Origin: Anaerolineae bacterium
GTDB taxonomy: Bacteria; Chloroflexota; Anaerolineae; Aggregatilineales; UBA3940
NCBI GenBank assembly: GCA_016926255.1
Contig: JAFGOY010000031.1
Location: forward strand, 95,856-159,855
Direction: 5' to 3'
DNA length: 64,000 nucleotides
In this document: one piece after another, positions 1 through 9,027 of the stretch
How positions within the stretch are numbered: the stretch's first letter is position 1
Layout: each line of letters opens with the position of its first letter
Position numbers and translations under genes: made by a program
The notes under the pieces: model-generated
Database searches by the model: none
What the model was told of the DNA's origin: nothing
Seen by the model: the letters and a program-made list of their open reading frames with translations, nothing else

Positions 1-919
1 GCTCAGCGAACCCGCTGGCTTCCAGGCTCAGCGTTGCCATGATCGTGAAGGCATCGTGCAGTTCGAACAGGTCGATATCCTCCGGCCCGACCCCGGCAAT
101 GTCGTAGGCTTTCTGCACGCTGATCCGCGCCGCGTTCAGGCTCAACATATCATGGCGGTCGTCGAGGTTCAGGCTGTCGGTGCCGGTGGTGCTCGCTAAC
201 ACCCGCACCGGGATCACATTGCTCAGGTCGCGGGCCATTTCCAGTGGGCAGAGGATCGCCGCCGCTGCGCCGTCACAGACCGGCGAACTGTCGAACAGGT
301 TGACCGGCGGCGCGATCATCGCCGCTTTGTTGTAGGTCTCGGCTTTGATCGCCCGGCGGAACATCGCGTTCGGGTTATTGACCGCGTTCTGGTGCGCATT
401 GACGGCAAAGTTGGCGAACGCTTCGTGCGGGATGTCGTACTCGTACATGTAGCGCTGCATCACCAGCGCGTTGAGCGCCACAAAGGTGACCCCGTGAACC
501 ACCTCGTAATCGGCATCGGCGGCGGTTGCCAGCGCGGAGGTGATCTCGTCCTTACCCACGTCGGTCATCTTCTCGACGCCGCACACGGCGGCCACGTCGA
601 CCATCCCGCTGGCGACGGCACGCACCCCGGCCTGGAAAGCCGCCCCGCCCGATGCACAGGCTGCCTCGACCGTCGCCGCCTCGATCCCGCGCCAGCCGCA
701 GAAATCGGCGATCAGCGCACCAAGCTGTGCCTGATCGATGGTCCGCGCCGAGAGCATATTGCCCACGAACAGGGCATCGGGCCGGTCGATCCCGGCTTCG
801 GCTAATCCTGCGTCATTCGCCGCCGCTTGCAGCGCATCGAACGCCAGATGACGCAGGCTCCTGTCCCACAGTTCGCCGAGCGGAGTCTGCCCTATTCCGA
901 TGATACATACATCGCGCAT
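1..919 (-). CDS. Thiolase family protein (SCP2/acetyl-CoA acetyltransferase-like), 3' end outside window
   Basis: The reading frame is open from an ATG at 917-919 to the window edge, giving 306 codons of a protein usually near 390. It begins MRDVCIIGIGQTPLGEL. The nucleophilic cysteine sits in EAACASGGAAF at about residue 90, and FELHDAFT near the cut end is the His-containing motif of SCP2-type thiolases. The enzyme should condense or cleave acyl-CoA thioesters in the cytoplasm. This branch often works with a DUF35 OB-fold partner, which is not visible here. The start is supported by GAGG upstream (ATGAGGATCAATCAC-ATG). The exact substrate cannot be told from sequence. Confidence 0.9.
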   Translation of the reverse strand, partial: MRDVCIIGIGQTPLGELWDRSLRHLAFDALQAAANDAGLAEAGIDRPDALFVGNMLSARTIDQAQLGALIADFCGWRGIEAATVEAACASGGAAFQAGVRAVASGMVDVAAVCGVEKMTDVGKDEITSALATAADADYEVVHGVTFVALNALVMQRYMYEYDIPHEAFANFAVNAHQNAVNNPNAMFRRAIKAETYNKAAMIAPPVNLFDSSPVCDGAAAAILCPLEMARDLSNVIPVRVLASTTGTDSLNLDDRHDMLSLNAARISVQKAYDIAGVGPEDIDLFELHDAFTIMATLSLEASGFAE

Positions 920-1059
920 GGTGATTGATCCTCATGGTAATCAGGTATTTGGCTGAATGGCAATGACAGGCTAGACCGGCACAATCGAAACAACCGGCGG
1001 CCTACGCCACACGGCATTATGCCGGGCAACTGCTTTCAGAAGCTATCAATTCATGAAAG

Positions 1060-1731
1060 TTAGCGGTTTTCCAGCTTATCCGTGCCGGGTAGGTCAGCCT
1101 CAGCAGCATCGCTCCCTGGCGGCAGGGGTCGATCCTCCGGACAGCCGGGCAGACTTTCTTTGCAGGGAATGGGTTGGAGCAGCAGGATGCTCATATTGAG
1201 CTTGCCGAGTGAAATATGTGTTTGCTCGGCAAGCGACTGGGCGATCCCTGTCCCCAGGGGATATCCGTTGACCAGCGTCCCGTTGGAACTGCCCAGGTCG
1301 ATCAGGTAAAGGTGGTTAGGCGATGGTCTGAGCAGCGCGTGCCGTCGTGATACGCCCAGTTGAAAAGCATCCAGGGCGTCGAGATCAAGTTCCGGCGCAT
1401 TTTCCCCCATATAGCCACGCCCGATCACCACGTCGGAGACGATCTCAAGAGGCAGCAAGCCGAAATGCTCCGGCCCGGCCAGCTCGAAGATGACCCGCCA
1501 GATCGTGGTGATCGCCTCACTGCCAACCGGCAGGCGGATGTATCCTCCCTTGATATCGAGATCATCCTGAATGCCAAAGGGATTATCCGTCATCCGCAGC
1601 AAATCGGTCCCGCGATTCAGCCGGTGGGTAAATCCCTTGCGTATCCTCTTGTTTGTCGATTCGTCCACAGCCCCGATCCTTTTAACCATCCACGAGACGG
1701 TCATATTATCTCTTAGGTTATCAGAGATCAT
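1060..1731 (-). CDS. FHA domain protein
   Basis: 223 residues with a C-terminal forkhead-associated domain, which binds phosphothreonine peptides. Signature residues are IGRG at 103-106, SRRH at 128-131, SSNGT at 148-152 and NG at 155-156. About 95 residues of unassigned N-terminal sequence and an acidic, proline-rich tail flank the domain. The ATG overlaps the TGA of the upstream adenosyltransferase gene (ATGA, 1728-1731), so translation is probably coupled. The natural partners would be targets of Ser/Thr kinases such as those encoded at 5.5 and 28.7 kb; that link is inference. Confidence 0.88.
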   Translation of the reverse strand: MISDNLRDNMTVSWMVKRIGAVDESTNKRIRKGFTHRLNRGTDLLRMTDNPFGIQDDLDIKGGYIRLPVGSEAITTIWRVIFELAGPEHFGLLPLEIVSDVVIGRGYMGENAPELDLDALDAFQLGVSRRHALLRPSPNHLYLIDLGSSNGTLVNGYPLGTGIAQSLAEQTHISLGKLNMSILLLQPIPCKESLPGCPEDRPLPPGSDAAEADLPGTDKLENR

Positions 1732-2282
1732 TTATTCGGCGCAAGCGACCCTGTTTCCCCATTCCGTTCTTCGGCCACCGACAGCACATAAAGCAGCGAC
1801 GAAAGCCGGTTGATATAACGCACCAGTTCCCGGTTTTCGAGCAGGCCATCGTCGACCAGCCGGACGATCTCGCGCTCCGCCCGCCGGACGACCGCGCGGG
1901 CCAGGTCGAGCGCCGCCCCGGAGAGCGTCTCCCCGCTGACCGTGAACTCGCGTGGCATCTCGATCCGCGCCCCAAAATCCTCGATCTGCGCTTCGATCCA
2001 GGCGACTTTCTCCGCGTCGATTTTGCGGAACTTCGCCGCGTTTTCTTTTGTGGCGGACATCTCGGACATCATCAGGTAAAGATCGCGCTGAATCTGGTAA
2101 ACGGTCGATGCGGCTTCCGGGTCACGGATCACCGCGCGGGCAAGGCCAAGCGCCGCCTGTGCCTCGTCGACGATGCCGTAAGTCGATGGGCGGGGATGAT
2201 ATTTCTTCACTCGTTCCTTACCAAGCAGGCCAGTCGTGCCATCATCACCAGTGGCAGTGTAGTATTTCGGTTCTCTGGGCAT
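1728..2282 (-). CDS. pduO: PduO-type ATP:cob(I)alamin adenosyltransferase
   Basis: 184 residues, about the usual family length. It transfers the adenosyl group of ATP to cob(I)alamin to make coenzyme B12. Conserved parts are TGDDGTTGLLG at residues 11-21, the VDEAQAALGLARA helix, the RRAER motif at 133-137 that contributes ATP-binding arginines, and RLSSLLYVLSV near the end. It is the first gene of a two-gene unit with the FHA protein. No cobalamin riboswitch was recognised in the 196 bp upstream. The symbol follows the family name; cobO/mmaB-type naming would also be acceptable. Confidence 0.9.
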   Translation of the reverse strand: MPREPKYYTATGDDGTTGLLGKERVKKYHPRPSTYGIVDEAQAALGLARAVIRDPEAASTVYQIQRDLYLMMSEMSATKENAAKFRKIDAEKVAWIEAQIEDFGARIEMPREFTVSGETLSGAALDLARAVVRRAEREIVRLVDDGLLENRELVRYINRLSSLLYVLSVAEERNGETGSLAPNK

Positions 2283-2478
2283 GTAGTCTCCTTACGTTGT
2301 TATGACTGATTATATCTAAATATGAGATGTTTGTTCTGCCCGACTCTGGTATCCTCATAGTTGGACGTTCAGCATATTTTCGGACAGGAACGGCGTAGGA
2401 ATCCTGACCGATTAGCGTGTGTCAGGCGTGGAGTTGATCCCCACGGGATCGGCTAGACTGCCCTCGAATGAGGGTGCC

Positions 2479-3177
2479 ATGATGCGAAGCAGAGTACAGG
2501 GGTATAAAGCATTGACGAGGTTTATCGGTATGGCCGCCCGGTGGATGATCGTGGTCGGGGCAGCGATTGTCTTCCTGGCGATAGTAGCCCGCTTCGGGGT
2601 GATCGCCTGGGCCGCCGGGCACATCCACACCCTCGAGGAAACGCCTGAGCGCCGGGTAGCAATCGTGTTCGGCGCTCAGGTCTACCCAAGTGGTCATTTG
2701 AGCGCCATGCTCGCCGACCGGGTCGCCACGGGTGCCGATCTTTATCACCAGGGCAAGGTCGACGTGCTGCTGATGACCGGCGACAACCGGACGCTGGATT
2801 ACAACGAACCGGCAGCGATGCGCGAATACGCCCTCAGTCTGGGCGTCCCGGACGAGGCGATTGTCCTCGACTACGGCGGGCGGCGCACCTATGACTCGTG
2901 CTACCGCGCCTACCACATCTTCGGGGTGACCGACGCCATCGCCGTCACGCAGCAGTTCCACCTCTCCCGCGCCGTGATGACCTGCTCCGCGCTTGGCATC
3001 GACGCGGTGGGGGTCGCCGCCGACTACCAGCGCCCGGCGGGCTACCGGCGGTCGTCGCTCAATTACAGCCAGATACGCGAACTCCCCGCGACGGCCAACG
3101 CGCTGATCGACCTGCTGCGCAAGAATCAACCGCCGGTGATGGGCGAGCCGCTCCCGATCTTCCCCCACGAGGGGTAA
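2479..3177 (+). CDS. SanA/YdcF-like membrane protein (DUF218 family)
   Basis: One N-terminal membrane segment ([20 protein letters not shown]) is followed by a DUF218 domain: [40 protein letters not shown] and the QQFHLSRA motif typical of SanA. SanA-like proteins influence envelope permeability to large antibiotics; their reaction is unknown. A longer frame opens at 2419, but the tandem ATGs at 2479 and 2482 follow GAGGG at a sensible distance and place the membrane segment near the N-terminus, so 2479 was chosen (232 residues). It is transcribed divergently from the adenosyltransferase gene. Confidence 0.85.
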   Translation: MMRSRVQGYKALTRFIGMAARWMIVVGAAIVFLAIVARFGVIAWAAGHIHTLEETPERRVAIVFGAQVYPSGHLSAMLADRVATGADLYHQGKVDVLLMTGDNRTLDYNEPAAMREYALSLGVPDEAIVLDYGGRRTYDSCYRAYHIFGVTDAIAVTQQFHLSRAVMTCSALGIDAVGVAADYQRPAGYRRSSLNYSQIRELPATANALIDLLRKNQPPVMGEPLPIFPHEG

Positions 3178-3185
3178 TACTAAAA

Positions 3186-3207
3186 GGAGCGGCCCTGCGG
3201 TCGCTCC
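3186..3207 (+). terminator. Stem-loop after the SanA-like gene
   Basis: A 9-bp stem (GGAGCGGCC/GGTCGCTCC, one G:U pair) with a four-base loop lies just after the stop codon. There is no real T-tract, so it may act weakly or stabilise the mRNA end. It lies between convergent genes. Confidence 0.5.
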
Positions 3208-3261
3208 CATGTGTTGAATTTCTATCTATCCGAAATGAGCAAAGCGAAATTTACGGATAGA

Positions 3262-3699
3262 TTAGCTCTGCCACGCCTTGATCATCCACAGGCGGCCCTG
3301 CAAGCCATCGCGCATCCCGTCGAGCAGGTTGACCGTCGTGCGGTCGCCTTCGGCCTCTGCCACTTCGATTGCATTGTCCAGTGCGCTGCTCAGCGTTTCA
3401 AGGTCAGCAGCAGTACGCTTGACCATCTTGACGCCATCGGGGATTTCGGAGTCTTCCGAAATGGAAGCCTCGTCCATGACCATCGCCAGCGTGTGGAGCG
3501 GCGTCCCGCCAAGGGCGACGACACGCTCCGCCAGTTCGTCGATGACCTCGTTGACCTCGTCGTATATGCCTTCGAACAGCGCGTGAAGCTGGAAGAACTG
3601 CTTGCCCTTCACGTTCCAGTGATAGTGCCGCATCTTCTGGTAGAAAACCGTAAAATCGGCGACCAACCCATTCAATTCTTTGACCATCTTATCTGACAT
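3262..3699 (-). CDS. dps: Dps family ferritin-like DNA-binding/starvation protein
   Basis: 145 residues forming a Dps four-helix bundle. HWNVKGKQFFQLHALFEG at 27-44 and YDEVNEVIDELAER at 46-59 supply the inter-subunit ferroxidase ligands. Such proteins oxidise and store iron with peroxide, and some bind DNA. A longer frame opens at 3738, but the ATG at 3697-3699 has AGGGAG upstream and starts directly with the Dps helix. The N-terminus lacks a lysine-rich DNA-binding tail, so iron and peroxide detoxification is the safer assignment. Confidence 0.92.
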   Translation of the reverse strand: MSDKMVKELNGLVADFTVFYQKMRHYHWNVKGKQFFQLHALFEGIYDEVNEVIDELAERVVALGGTPLHTLAMVMDEASISEDSEIPDGVKMVKRTAADLETLSSALDNAIEVAEAEGDRTTVNLLDGMRDGLQGRLWMIKAWQS

Positions 3700-3815
3700 C
3701 GCTAACTCCCTTTTTGCGAGTACATCTTTATATATCAAGTAACACTATTGAGTATAGCATCTGGCCGGGGCCAGATCATGGCTTCCCGGCCTGAAGGGAG
3801 TTTTTTAACGGCGGT

Positions 3816-4547
3816 CTAACGATTATCTGCCAGCCGCCAGAGTGTGCCCAGCCGGGCTTCGAGCCGCTCGCCGAGCTTCTCCGGTTGATCGGTCGTCACG
3901 TCGTCGTGATTCTCGAAAACGACATACGGCACACGCTGTCCCTTCACGGTGAGATATTCCGGATCGCCCGCGCTGAACGCGGCGAAATCGTCGTCTTTGT
4001 AGAGTCTTTCCATCTTGTCATCCGGTAGGCCGTGTTCGAGGATGCTGTCGGGTTTGTCGGGGTTGAAACGCCGCCGGTTCTTACGGAACGATTCCTCGTA
4101 GGTTACGTCGACATAGAGCACCACCGCCCGCGAGAGAATATCATCCGAAAGGTGATCGAACGCCTCCCGGTAGCCGCCGGATTCCGCTCCACGTGAGAAC
4201 TCGATCAGCACCGTGTGATGATCATGGAAATCGGGGACATCCCGCTGGAGCTTATCGTATTCCAGGCTGATCCGACGGATCAGCACGTGCCACAGGACAT
4301 TGTCGACGAAATACTGGTCGTCGTCCGAATGCAGGCGCGGATACCCTAACTCGTCGAGGAGGTCGTCTTCTTCGAACCACGCCCACAGCATCGGGAAATC
4401 ATCGATCTCCCGCAGCCGCCCGATATGAAACCGCGTCGCACGTTCATCGTCAGGCACGTTTTTCAGGTAATCGATGATCTCGCTCTTCCCCGAAGCAGGC
4501 CGCGCGATCAGGATCAGAATGTCGAAATGATTGGATTGTTCAGGCAT
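3816..4547 (-). CDS. P-loop NTPase, probable kinase-like conserved protein
   Basis: 243 residues with a Walker A-like loop ARPASGKS at 15-22. The usual first glycine is alanine, as in some small-molecule kinases. The rest (FHIGRLREIDDFPMLWAWFE, HHTVLIEFSRG, VVLYVDVTYEES) suits a nucleoside- or sugar-kinase-like fold, but no family could be named. A longer frame reaches 4811 across the upstream gene and is rejected: the ATG at 4545-4547 has GAGGTG before it and begins MPEQSNHFDILILIA. The gene lies 23 bp after the membrane-protein gene, probably in one operon. No function is proposed. Confidence 0.75.
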   Translation of the reverse strand: MPEQSNHFDILILIARPASGKSEIIDYLKNVPDDERATRFHIGRLREIDDFPMLWAWFEEDDLLDELGYPRLHSDDDQYFVDNVLWHVLIRRISLEYDKLQRDVPDFHDHHTVLIEFSRGAESGGYREAFDHLSDDILSRAVVLYVDVTYEESFRKNRRRFNPDKPDSILEHGLPDDKMERLYKDDDFAAFSAGDPEYLTVKGQRVPYVVFENHDDVTTDQPEKLGERLEARLGTLWRLADNR

Positions 4548-4570
4548 AAACACCTCATTTTCACTGGCGA

Positions 4571-5338
4571 TCACTCGACCGGTTCTGAAGCAGGCGGCAG
4601 CGCTTCGGCGGCTTCGGTGATCCGGATCAGGTCGTCGAACCAGCTTCTGACGTTCTCCTCGTTCAGTATCGCTATCCGCGAATAGGCGATGCTCAGAAGG
4701 ATGCCGTCCTGCCCGACGTTGATGCTGCGAAGCTCCGAGCCGTACTGCTGCGACAGCAGCCGGGCGAAAGCGGCCCGCACCGGTTGATCGTCGAACAGCG
4801 ACCGCGCCCACTGTTCATCACGCGACCAGACATACACACCGCTCAGTTCCGGGTAGTCGAGGTTGACCTGTATCAGCTTGGAGAGTCCACCAAACGCACT
4901 GCCCACACCCGTCCGGGTGCCGACTCCCAGGCGGGCGTCGACCGGCGAGTGGATCGTCAGCCGGTAATTCGGGCCGCGAGAAACCGACGCCGAAACCCGC
5001 CGCCCGCCGATCAGTCCCTCGTATTGACGCCAGAACAGCGCATAACTGCGCCCGGCCAAGCCCAGCGGCGTGAAATACGCATCGAATTTGCGACCGCGCA
5101 GCATGGGAACGACGAAGAGCACAGCGACCATCATCACGCCCAGCCCCAGAATGACCAGCGCGCCAAACCCGATCAGCAGCATCACCCCGGTGTCACTGTT
5201 GTCGGACATGGAGATAAGCACCAGGAAAATCGCCAGGCAGACACCGGACACACACAACCCGATCAGCGCAGCGGCGATACCCCATATCCACCGGCGGCCC
5301 ATCTCGGCTAAAAACGGACTCTTCGATTTATTGGTCAC
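4571..5338 (-). CDS. Two-TM conserved membrane protein
   Basis: 255 residues: two hydrophobic segments (WIWGIAAALIGLCVSGVCLA and the VMLLIGFGALVILGLGVMMV region) followed by about 165 residues of soluble domain. No family was recognised. The start is taken as GTG at 5336-5338, because a full AGGAGG lies five bases upstream; an in-frame TTG further up lies within that ribosome-binding site. It heads a short minus-strand unit with the P-loop protein and is divergent from the Ser/Thr kinase gene. Confidence 0.7.
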   Translation of the reverse strand: MTNKSKSPFLAEMGRRWIWGIAAALIGLCVSGVCLAIFLVLISMSDNSDTGVMLLIGFGALVILGLGVMMVAVLFVVPMLRGRKFDAYFTPLGLAGRSYALFWRQYEGLIGGRRVSASVSRGPNYRLTIHSPVDARLGVGTRTGVGSAFGGLSKLIQVNLDYPELSGVYVWSRDEQWARSLFDDQPVRAAFARLLSQQYGSELRSINVGQDGILLSIAYSRIAILNEENVRSWFDDLIRITEAAEALPPASEPVE

Positions 5339-5495
5339 AACTGCCTCCTCACACCTCAATCTATCAACTATATATACCTACAGATACAAACATGCTGCTA
5401 TTAAGTGTGGCGAATTTTCAAAACTTGACAAGTGGGCCAGAAAACTCCGCTGCTGCCTATTTTTTTCCTTCACTTTCCTACATCTGATGATTGTG

Positions 5496-5501
5496 TATAA
5501 T
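5496..5501 (+). promoter_or_regulatory. -10 element (TATAAT) of the kinase gene
   Basis: A perfect TATAAT lies 44 bp before the kinase start. No good -35 is present at 17 bp spacing, so an activator may be needed. The second kinase gene has the same arrangement at 28657-28662. Confidence 0.45.
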
Positions 5502-5544
5502 TCAGAATAGTCGAAGGGTCCGTGTTAGAAGTGGAGCATTCGTT

Positions 5545-7674
5545 ATGACAGATCTCACCGGGCGCACGCTGGGGCAGTATGAGATTCTTGAGGAGATCGG
5601 ACGTGGCGGGATGGCCAATGTCTACCGCGCCATCCAGACATCCATGCAGCGCGAAGTAGCGATCAAAGTGCTGCCCCGCCATTTTTTGCAGGATGAAACC
5701 TTCCTCGCCCGCTTCAACCGTGAAGTACAGGTGATCTCGCAGCTTGAACACCCGGCGATCCTGCCGGTTTACGACTTCGGCGAGGTCGACGGCCTTCCCT
5801 ACATTGTGATGCGCTACCTGACCGGCGGCACGCTCGCCCTGCTCATCAACCGCAATCCTCAGGGGATGCCGTTCGGCCAGATCGCCCAGGTGATCTCGCA
5901 GGTATCCGGGGCGCTCGATTTCGCCCACCGGCGCGGGATCATTCACCGCGACTTCAAGCCCAGCAACGTCCTGATGGACACCGACGGCAACGCCTACCTG
6001 GCCGACTTCGGCATCGCCAAAGTCAGCGAATCGACGCTCTCGTTGACCGGCACCGGCTTCATCGGAACGCCGGGCTACATCGCCCCGGAGATGGGACACG
6101 AGGGCGCGGTTACCTCATCGGTCGATACCTATGCGCTGGGCGTCACCCTGTTCCAGATGCTCACCGGACGCATGCCCTATTACGCCGACACCCCGATGGG
6201 CACCCTGCTGGCCCATGTCAGCAGCCCGATTCCGAACGTGCTAACCTACCGCCCCGATGCCCCCGAAGGCATGCAGGCGATTATCAACGGGGCGCTGGCG
6301 AAGGACCCGGCCAACCGCTACCCGAACTCCGGGCAGCTGGCCGAAGACCTGATCGCCGTGACCCAGGCGACCCGCGTGCATGGGGGCGACGAAGCGGGCG
6401 GCACTCAGCCGATGGTCACCCGCAAGCACGAACAGCTTACCGGCGATCCGAATCAGGTGCCCGATTACCTGAACGGGCAGGCCACCGCGCCGCATTCCAC
6501 GCCCCCCTCACCCTTCACGCCACCCGCCCCGACCAGCGCCCGCGTGGCGGAACCGGTCAGAGTACGGAAACGCCGACCGGCGCTGGTCTGGTTGTTCACC
6601 GTGCTGGGCTGCATTGCCCTGACCGCCGCCGGGTTATTGTTCTTCTTCCGTTCACCATCGACCGCTGTACTGGCGAACAATCTACAGGGCACCTTCGATG
6701 TGCTGGCCGGTAATGTGGAACCGGCGGCCACCCAGACGCCTATCCCCACCGAAGATGCTGAATGCCCGTATGGGGGAACCTTTGTCGCCGACGTATCCTA
6801 TCCCAGCGGGGCGGTTGTCGAACCGGGAGAAGTTTTCGAAAAAGCCTGGCGCATCGAAAACAACGGCTGCCAGGACTGGCCCGGCGGTACGCAGCTCGTC
6901 TTTTCACATGGCGACCGCATGAACTCCCCTGATTTCGTCGCCATCCCGGAGACGGTTGTTGGCGGGCGGGCCAATGTCTCCGTCGTCCTGACCGCCCCTG
7001 AAGAACCGGGAACCTATGTCGGGTATTTCGAGTGTGTCTCCCCGGCTGGCACGTCGTTTTGCGAGATTTTCGTACAGGTTGTCGTTCCCCGCCCCGGTGA
7101 CACCCCCGTTCCCACCGAAACACCCCAACCGACTCCCACTACGGAACCAACCAGGGAACCAACAACCACCCCGCGCCCGCTGCCCACCAACACGCCAGAA
7201 CCGGTCCCGATCAGCCCGGCCAGGATCACCGCACCAATCGTCAATATGTCCTATGATGGTGGCACATGGAATTGCAGCGAAGCCGAACCCGAACGCTGCT
7301 GGGTCAGCGCAACAAAAGACCCGCTGGGACCGTTCAGCGGTTACAGCGTCCAGTTCGTCGGCCCCCTGCTCCATCCCGTCCCGATTGCCCACCAGACGAC
7401 CGCCCGCTACTTCCTGGAATACGATCAGCCGGTGTCGATTAAAACGGTCTATATCGAAGTAGCCGGGCTGCACGAACACTCGGTCACCGTCTATGACGAA
7501 GCGTGGACAAGGCTGGGGGGAGTCGGGCCGCAGACGCTTGGCGATGTTGACTTCACGACAACGATCCAGGTCAATTCACCGGCTGGCACGGCGTTCTATA
7601 TCGAAATGGTCGACAAAAGTTCGAAGTGGACATACATCGGCAGGATCGACGTCACGGCCTACGCCGCCAATTGA
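5545..7674 (+). CDS. Transmembrane Ser/Thr protein kinase with NBR1-like extracellular domain
   Basis: 709 residues. The cytoplasmic Hanks-type kinase domain (about 10-275) has GRGGMANVY (19-27), catalytic K41 (VAIK), HRDFKPSN with D136 and DFG at 154-156, so it should be active. A proline-rich juxtamembrane stretch leads to one membrane helix (about 343-365). Outside the cell lie a NBR1-type immunoglobulin-like domain (about 405-510, with YPSGAVVEPGEVFEKAWRIE and NGCQDWPGGTQL), a PT-rich linker and a 150-residue C-terminal beta-rich domain of unknown kind. The ATG at 5545 follows GGAG; the frame is open to 5491 without a ribosome-binding site. It is probably an envelope-sensing kinase. Confidence 0.92.
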   Translation: MTDLTGRTLGQYEILEEIGRGGMANVYRAIQTSMQREVAIKVLPRHFLQDETFLARFNREVQVISQLEHPAILPVYDFGEVDGLPYIVMRYLTGGTLALLINRNPQGMPFGQIAQVISQVSGALDFAHRRGIIHRDFKPSNVLMDTDGNAYLADFGIAKVSESTLSLTGTGFIGTPGYIAPEMGHEGAVTSSVDTYALGVTLFQMLTGRMPYYADTPMGTLLAHVSSPIPNVLTYRPDAPEGMQAIINGALAKDPANRYPNSGQLAEDLIAVTQATRVHGGDEAGGTQPMVTRKHEQLTGDPNQVPDYLNGQATAPHSTPPSPFTPPAPTSARVAEPVRVRKRRPALVWLFTVLGCIALTAAGLLFFFRSPSTAVLANNLQGTFDVLAGNVEPAATQTPIPTEDAECPYGGTFVADVSYPSGAVVEPGEVFEKAWRIENNGCQDWPGGTQLVFSHGDRMNSPDFVAIPETVVGGRANVSVVLTAPEEPGTYVGYFECVSPAGTSFCEIFVQVVVPRPGDTPVPTETPQPTPTTEPTREPTTTPRPLPTNTPEPVPISPARITAPIVNMSYDGGTWNCSEAEPERCWVSATKDPLGPFSGYSVQFVGPLLHPVPIAHQTTARYFLEYDQPVSIKTVYIEVAGLHEHSVTVYDEAWTRLGGVGPQTLGDVDFTTTIQVNSPAGTAFYIEMVDKSSKWTYIGRIDVTAYAAN

Positions 7675-7688
7675 CCTTCCCTTATCAC

Positions 7689-7730
7689 AAAAGGGATCAG
7701 GCTCTATACGAACCTGATCCCTTTTTCTTT
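7689..7730 (+). terminator. Strong intrinsic terminator after the kinase gene
   Basis: A perfect 13-bp stem (AAAAGGGATCAGG/CCTGATCCCTTTT) with an 11-base loop is followed by TTTCTTT. The A-run on the left arm also lets it serve the convergent lipoprotein gene. Confidence 0.9.
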
Positions 7731-7767
7731 CTACCTGATATTAACCTTGAGTCGGGGATAATTGATA

Positions 7768-8931
7768 CTAGGGCTCCTGCGCGTCCCACCAGTCTTGCCA
7801 GAGTGCCGCATCGTCGCCAAAGTTCTGCCCGGTGATACTCACCAGCGCCGAGATGAGGCTCTGCTCGACCGCGCTGCTGCACATCGAATCGGAGAGGCAG
7901 CCTATCAGTTCGGGGACAAACGGCATTCCCTGTGCCCCCAGGTAGCCTATATCACGGACCGCATATTTTTGAATATCGATCTGATTGGAATCCAGTCCAA
8001 AGAGAAGAACTTCATTACCCCAGAAGCGTCTCATGCCCTGGAGTATCACATAGTAGCTTTCTCCAAGGAAGCGAGAATAACCGTAGCAGTTGTCTCTAAT
8101 GTCTGGAAACTCTCCCGGCCTTGATTGGCTGCTGGAAGCAGACAGCATATCCCCGGCAGGCGAAGTAAGCTGCACCGTTCCGGACACACTGGCACCATCA
8201 TAGCAATAAAACGTCTGGCCTGAAGACATTCCCACATAGGACTGCCCGTACATATTAATCGTTAGATCGACTGCCATTGTAGCAGCACAGTCCTCACCGG
8301 GATCAACAGGAGTCAACCCCAGTTCTGTGAGATAGGCAAGCGTCTCGTTATAGACATAATCGTAGTCGCTGTCTCCGGGGCCCAATACGGCAAATTCCGG
8401 CTTTTGAACCTGGTACATACCGATATGTTCCATTGCGAGTTCCAGACACACCGTATCAACAGGGTCGCCACTCCAGCCATTGATGATTGGTGGCGGCTCC
8501 TTTGACCACGTTACTACTTCCAAAATAGTGTTCAAATCTTCGGGATAATCTACTTCCCCAACGGGCACCCAGGCAGTGATGCCGTCTGATGTTTCAACGT
8601 ATAACCAGAGACTCTCTTCATCACGTCCCTGGAGGGACAATTCATCACCGTTCACTGCAATACCTATCACAGGATAATCCACGCCGGGACCATTGCGCAG
8701 TTTGACCTCTTCTGCAATGACGGAAACCAGTGGGAGCGGTGTCGGAGAAGGCGTACTGGTACTGGTTGGGGAGGGTGTGATTGTGGGAGTTGGCGTATTG
8801 GTTGCGGTGGGGGCAGATGTCGATGTTGGCGTGTCGGCTGTTGTGGGAGTCAAAGTCGGCACGGCCATTTCCTCCAGCCCACAACCAACAATAAATGTCA
8901 AGACAAGCAGCAAAAAGCCGGACTTGCGCAT
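7768..8931 (-). CDS. SH3-domain lipoprotein with HEAT-like C-terminus
   Basis: 387 residues. The signal peptide ends in the lipobox FIVGC (Cys17), so the protein is lipid-anchored outside the cytoplasmic membrane. A PT-rich linker (about 25-65) leads to an SH3b domain (VKLRNGPGVDYPVIGIAVNG, then WLYVETSDGITAWVP). A cysteine-containing domain of unknown type follows. The last 60 residues (ALVSITGQNFGDDAALWQDW) resemble the end of HEAT-repeat proteins. An in-frame start at 8955 is less likely because AGGAG sits seven bases before the ATG at 8929-8931. It lies 96 bp after the histidine kinase gene and may be co-transcribed with it. Confidence 0.8.
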   Translation of the reverse strand: MRKSGFLLLVLTFIVGCGLEEMAVPTLTPTTADTPTSTSAPTATNTPTPTITPSPTSTSTPSPTPLPLVSVIAEEVKLRNGPGVDYPVIGIAVNGDELSLQGRDEESLWLYVETSDGITAWVPVGEVDYPEDLNTILEVVTWSKEPPPIINGWSGDPVDTVCLELAMEHIGMYQVQKPEFAVLGPGDSDYDYVYNETLAYLTELGLTPVDPGEDCAATMAVDLTINMYGQSYVGMSSGQTFYCYDGASVSGTVQLTSPAGDMLSASSSQSRPGEFPDIRDNCYGYSRFLGESYYVILQGMRRFWGNEVLLFGLDSNQIDIQKYAVRDIGYLGAQGMPFVPELIGCLSDSMCSSAVEQSLISALVSITGQNFGDDAALWQDWWDAQEP

Positions 8932-9027
8932 AGAATCGCTCCTATATGTATTCAATGCTGATTAAAACACGGGAAAAGTGCTTTAGTTATCAAAGCAGGA
9001 AATGTGATATCCCCAGGGTCAAGATGA

